NCBI GenBank assembly: GCA_018065615.1
Contig: JAGHSY010000039.1
Location: 1-61,247, forward strand
Length of the DNA stretch: 61,247 nucleotides
Direction of reading: 5' to 3'
Source: Candidatus Colenecus caballi
Lineage (GTDB): Bacteria > Bacteroidota > Bacteroidia > Bacteroidales > Bacteroidaceae
Under the pieces are notes generated by a model that made no database searches, was not told where the DNA came from, and saw only the letters and a program-made list of their open reading frames with translations. Every line of letters starts with the position of its first letter. Position 1 is the first letter of the stretch. A program made the position numbers and the translations under genes. Shown here piece by piece: positions 61,100 to 61,247 of the stretch.

Positions 61100-61247
61100 A
61101 TGGCACAGGCAACAATGACAGTCCGTACTGACTCTAAGGTAAAGAAAGAGTTTACCAATCTTTGTGAGCAGTTTGGCATGAGCGCTAACACCGCCATGAA
61201 TATTTTTATGCGTGCTGTGATGGAAAGCCGTAGCATTCCTTTCACTA
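61100..61247 (+). CDS. RelB/DinJ-family antitoxin, 3' end outside window
   Basis: Starts ATG 61100: 'MAQATMTVRTDSKVKKEFTN', then 'LCEQFGMSANTAMNIFMRAV'. This is the ribbon-helix-helix N-terminus of RelB/DinJ antitoxins: a strand with alternating residues, then two helices with the SANTA turn. The frame is open to the window edge, so the toxin (RelE/YafQ type) should lie just beyond. The operator at 61001-61020 fits autoregulation. Confidence 0.8.
   Translation, partial: MAQATMTVRTDSKVKKEFTNLCEQFGMSANTAMNIFMRAVMESRSIPFT

Overview
The window comes from a Bacteroidota chromosome, most likely Bacteroidales near Prevotella/Bacteroides. The evidence is fimbrillin-type lipoproteins, a type IX secretion (T9SS)-like C-terminal sorting domain, BspA-type leucine-rich repeats, FISUMP domains, GH97/GH3/GH10 glycosidases, a C10 peptidase, and promoters of the Bacteroidota form TTTG-N19-TAnnTTTG. 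No rRNA, tRNA or CRISPR array was recognised.

Layout. (1) 1-18180: one plus-strand surface operon of three fimbrillin-family lipoproteins and two giant secreted proteins (1859 aa and about 2976 aa) built on a repeated [VIL]-[YF]-G-G-G turn; the second giant is split by a frameshift near 17252. A strong hairpin closes the operon. (2) 18200-25232: two POTRA-less Omp85-type barrels, a G3E GTPase with a long His/Asp loop, a convergent CDF metal exporter, a Fur/Zur-type regulator with a perfect palindrome in the divergent promoter, a QueH/5-formyl-THF cyclo-ligase fusion, and a flavodoxin-ferredoxin protein. This looks like a zinc-homeostasis neighbourhood. (3) 25482-30866: accessory region with an XRE/PIN toxin-antitoxin pair, FISUMP/LRR surface lipoproteins, an IS3 transposase remnant, a 21-bp inverted repeat bounding 2.7 kb, and intergenic hairpin repeats. 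(4) 30893-39760, minus strand: a two-gene polar amino acid ABC importer built from fusions, a GH3 glycosidase with a PA14 insert, and a C10 peptidase overlapping a fimbrillin-like lipoprotein. (5) 39881-45688: a complete MacAB-TolC-like efflux operon. (6) 45700-49107: repeats, a small HTH protein, an M20 peptidase and two small secreted proteins. (7) 49136-57712: GH97, an RND efflux operon (adaptor, pump, TolC) and a GH10 xylanase. (8) 57713-61247: debris of mobile elements (Bro-N, integrase arm, FISUMP tail), a barrel protein plus an S41-like lipoprotein, and the start of a RelB/DinJ antitoxin gene with its operator.

How the genes work together. Most of the window faces outside the cell: adhesins, barrels, efflux, glycan breakdown. 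Glycosidases sit beside export systems. The metal cluster pairs a sensor (Zur), an exporter (CDF) and a metal chaperone GTPase, and the Zur gene is translationally coupled to a tRNA-queuosine enzyme. The least described parts are the fimbrillin/GGG-repeat giant-protein operon, the antitoxin that appears to carry two different DNA-binding folds, and several alternating inverted-repeat arrays in intergenic DNA. Functions come from motif recognition by eye; no database search was run.
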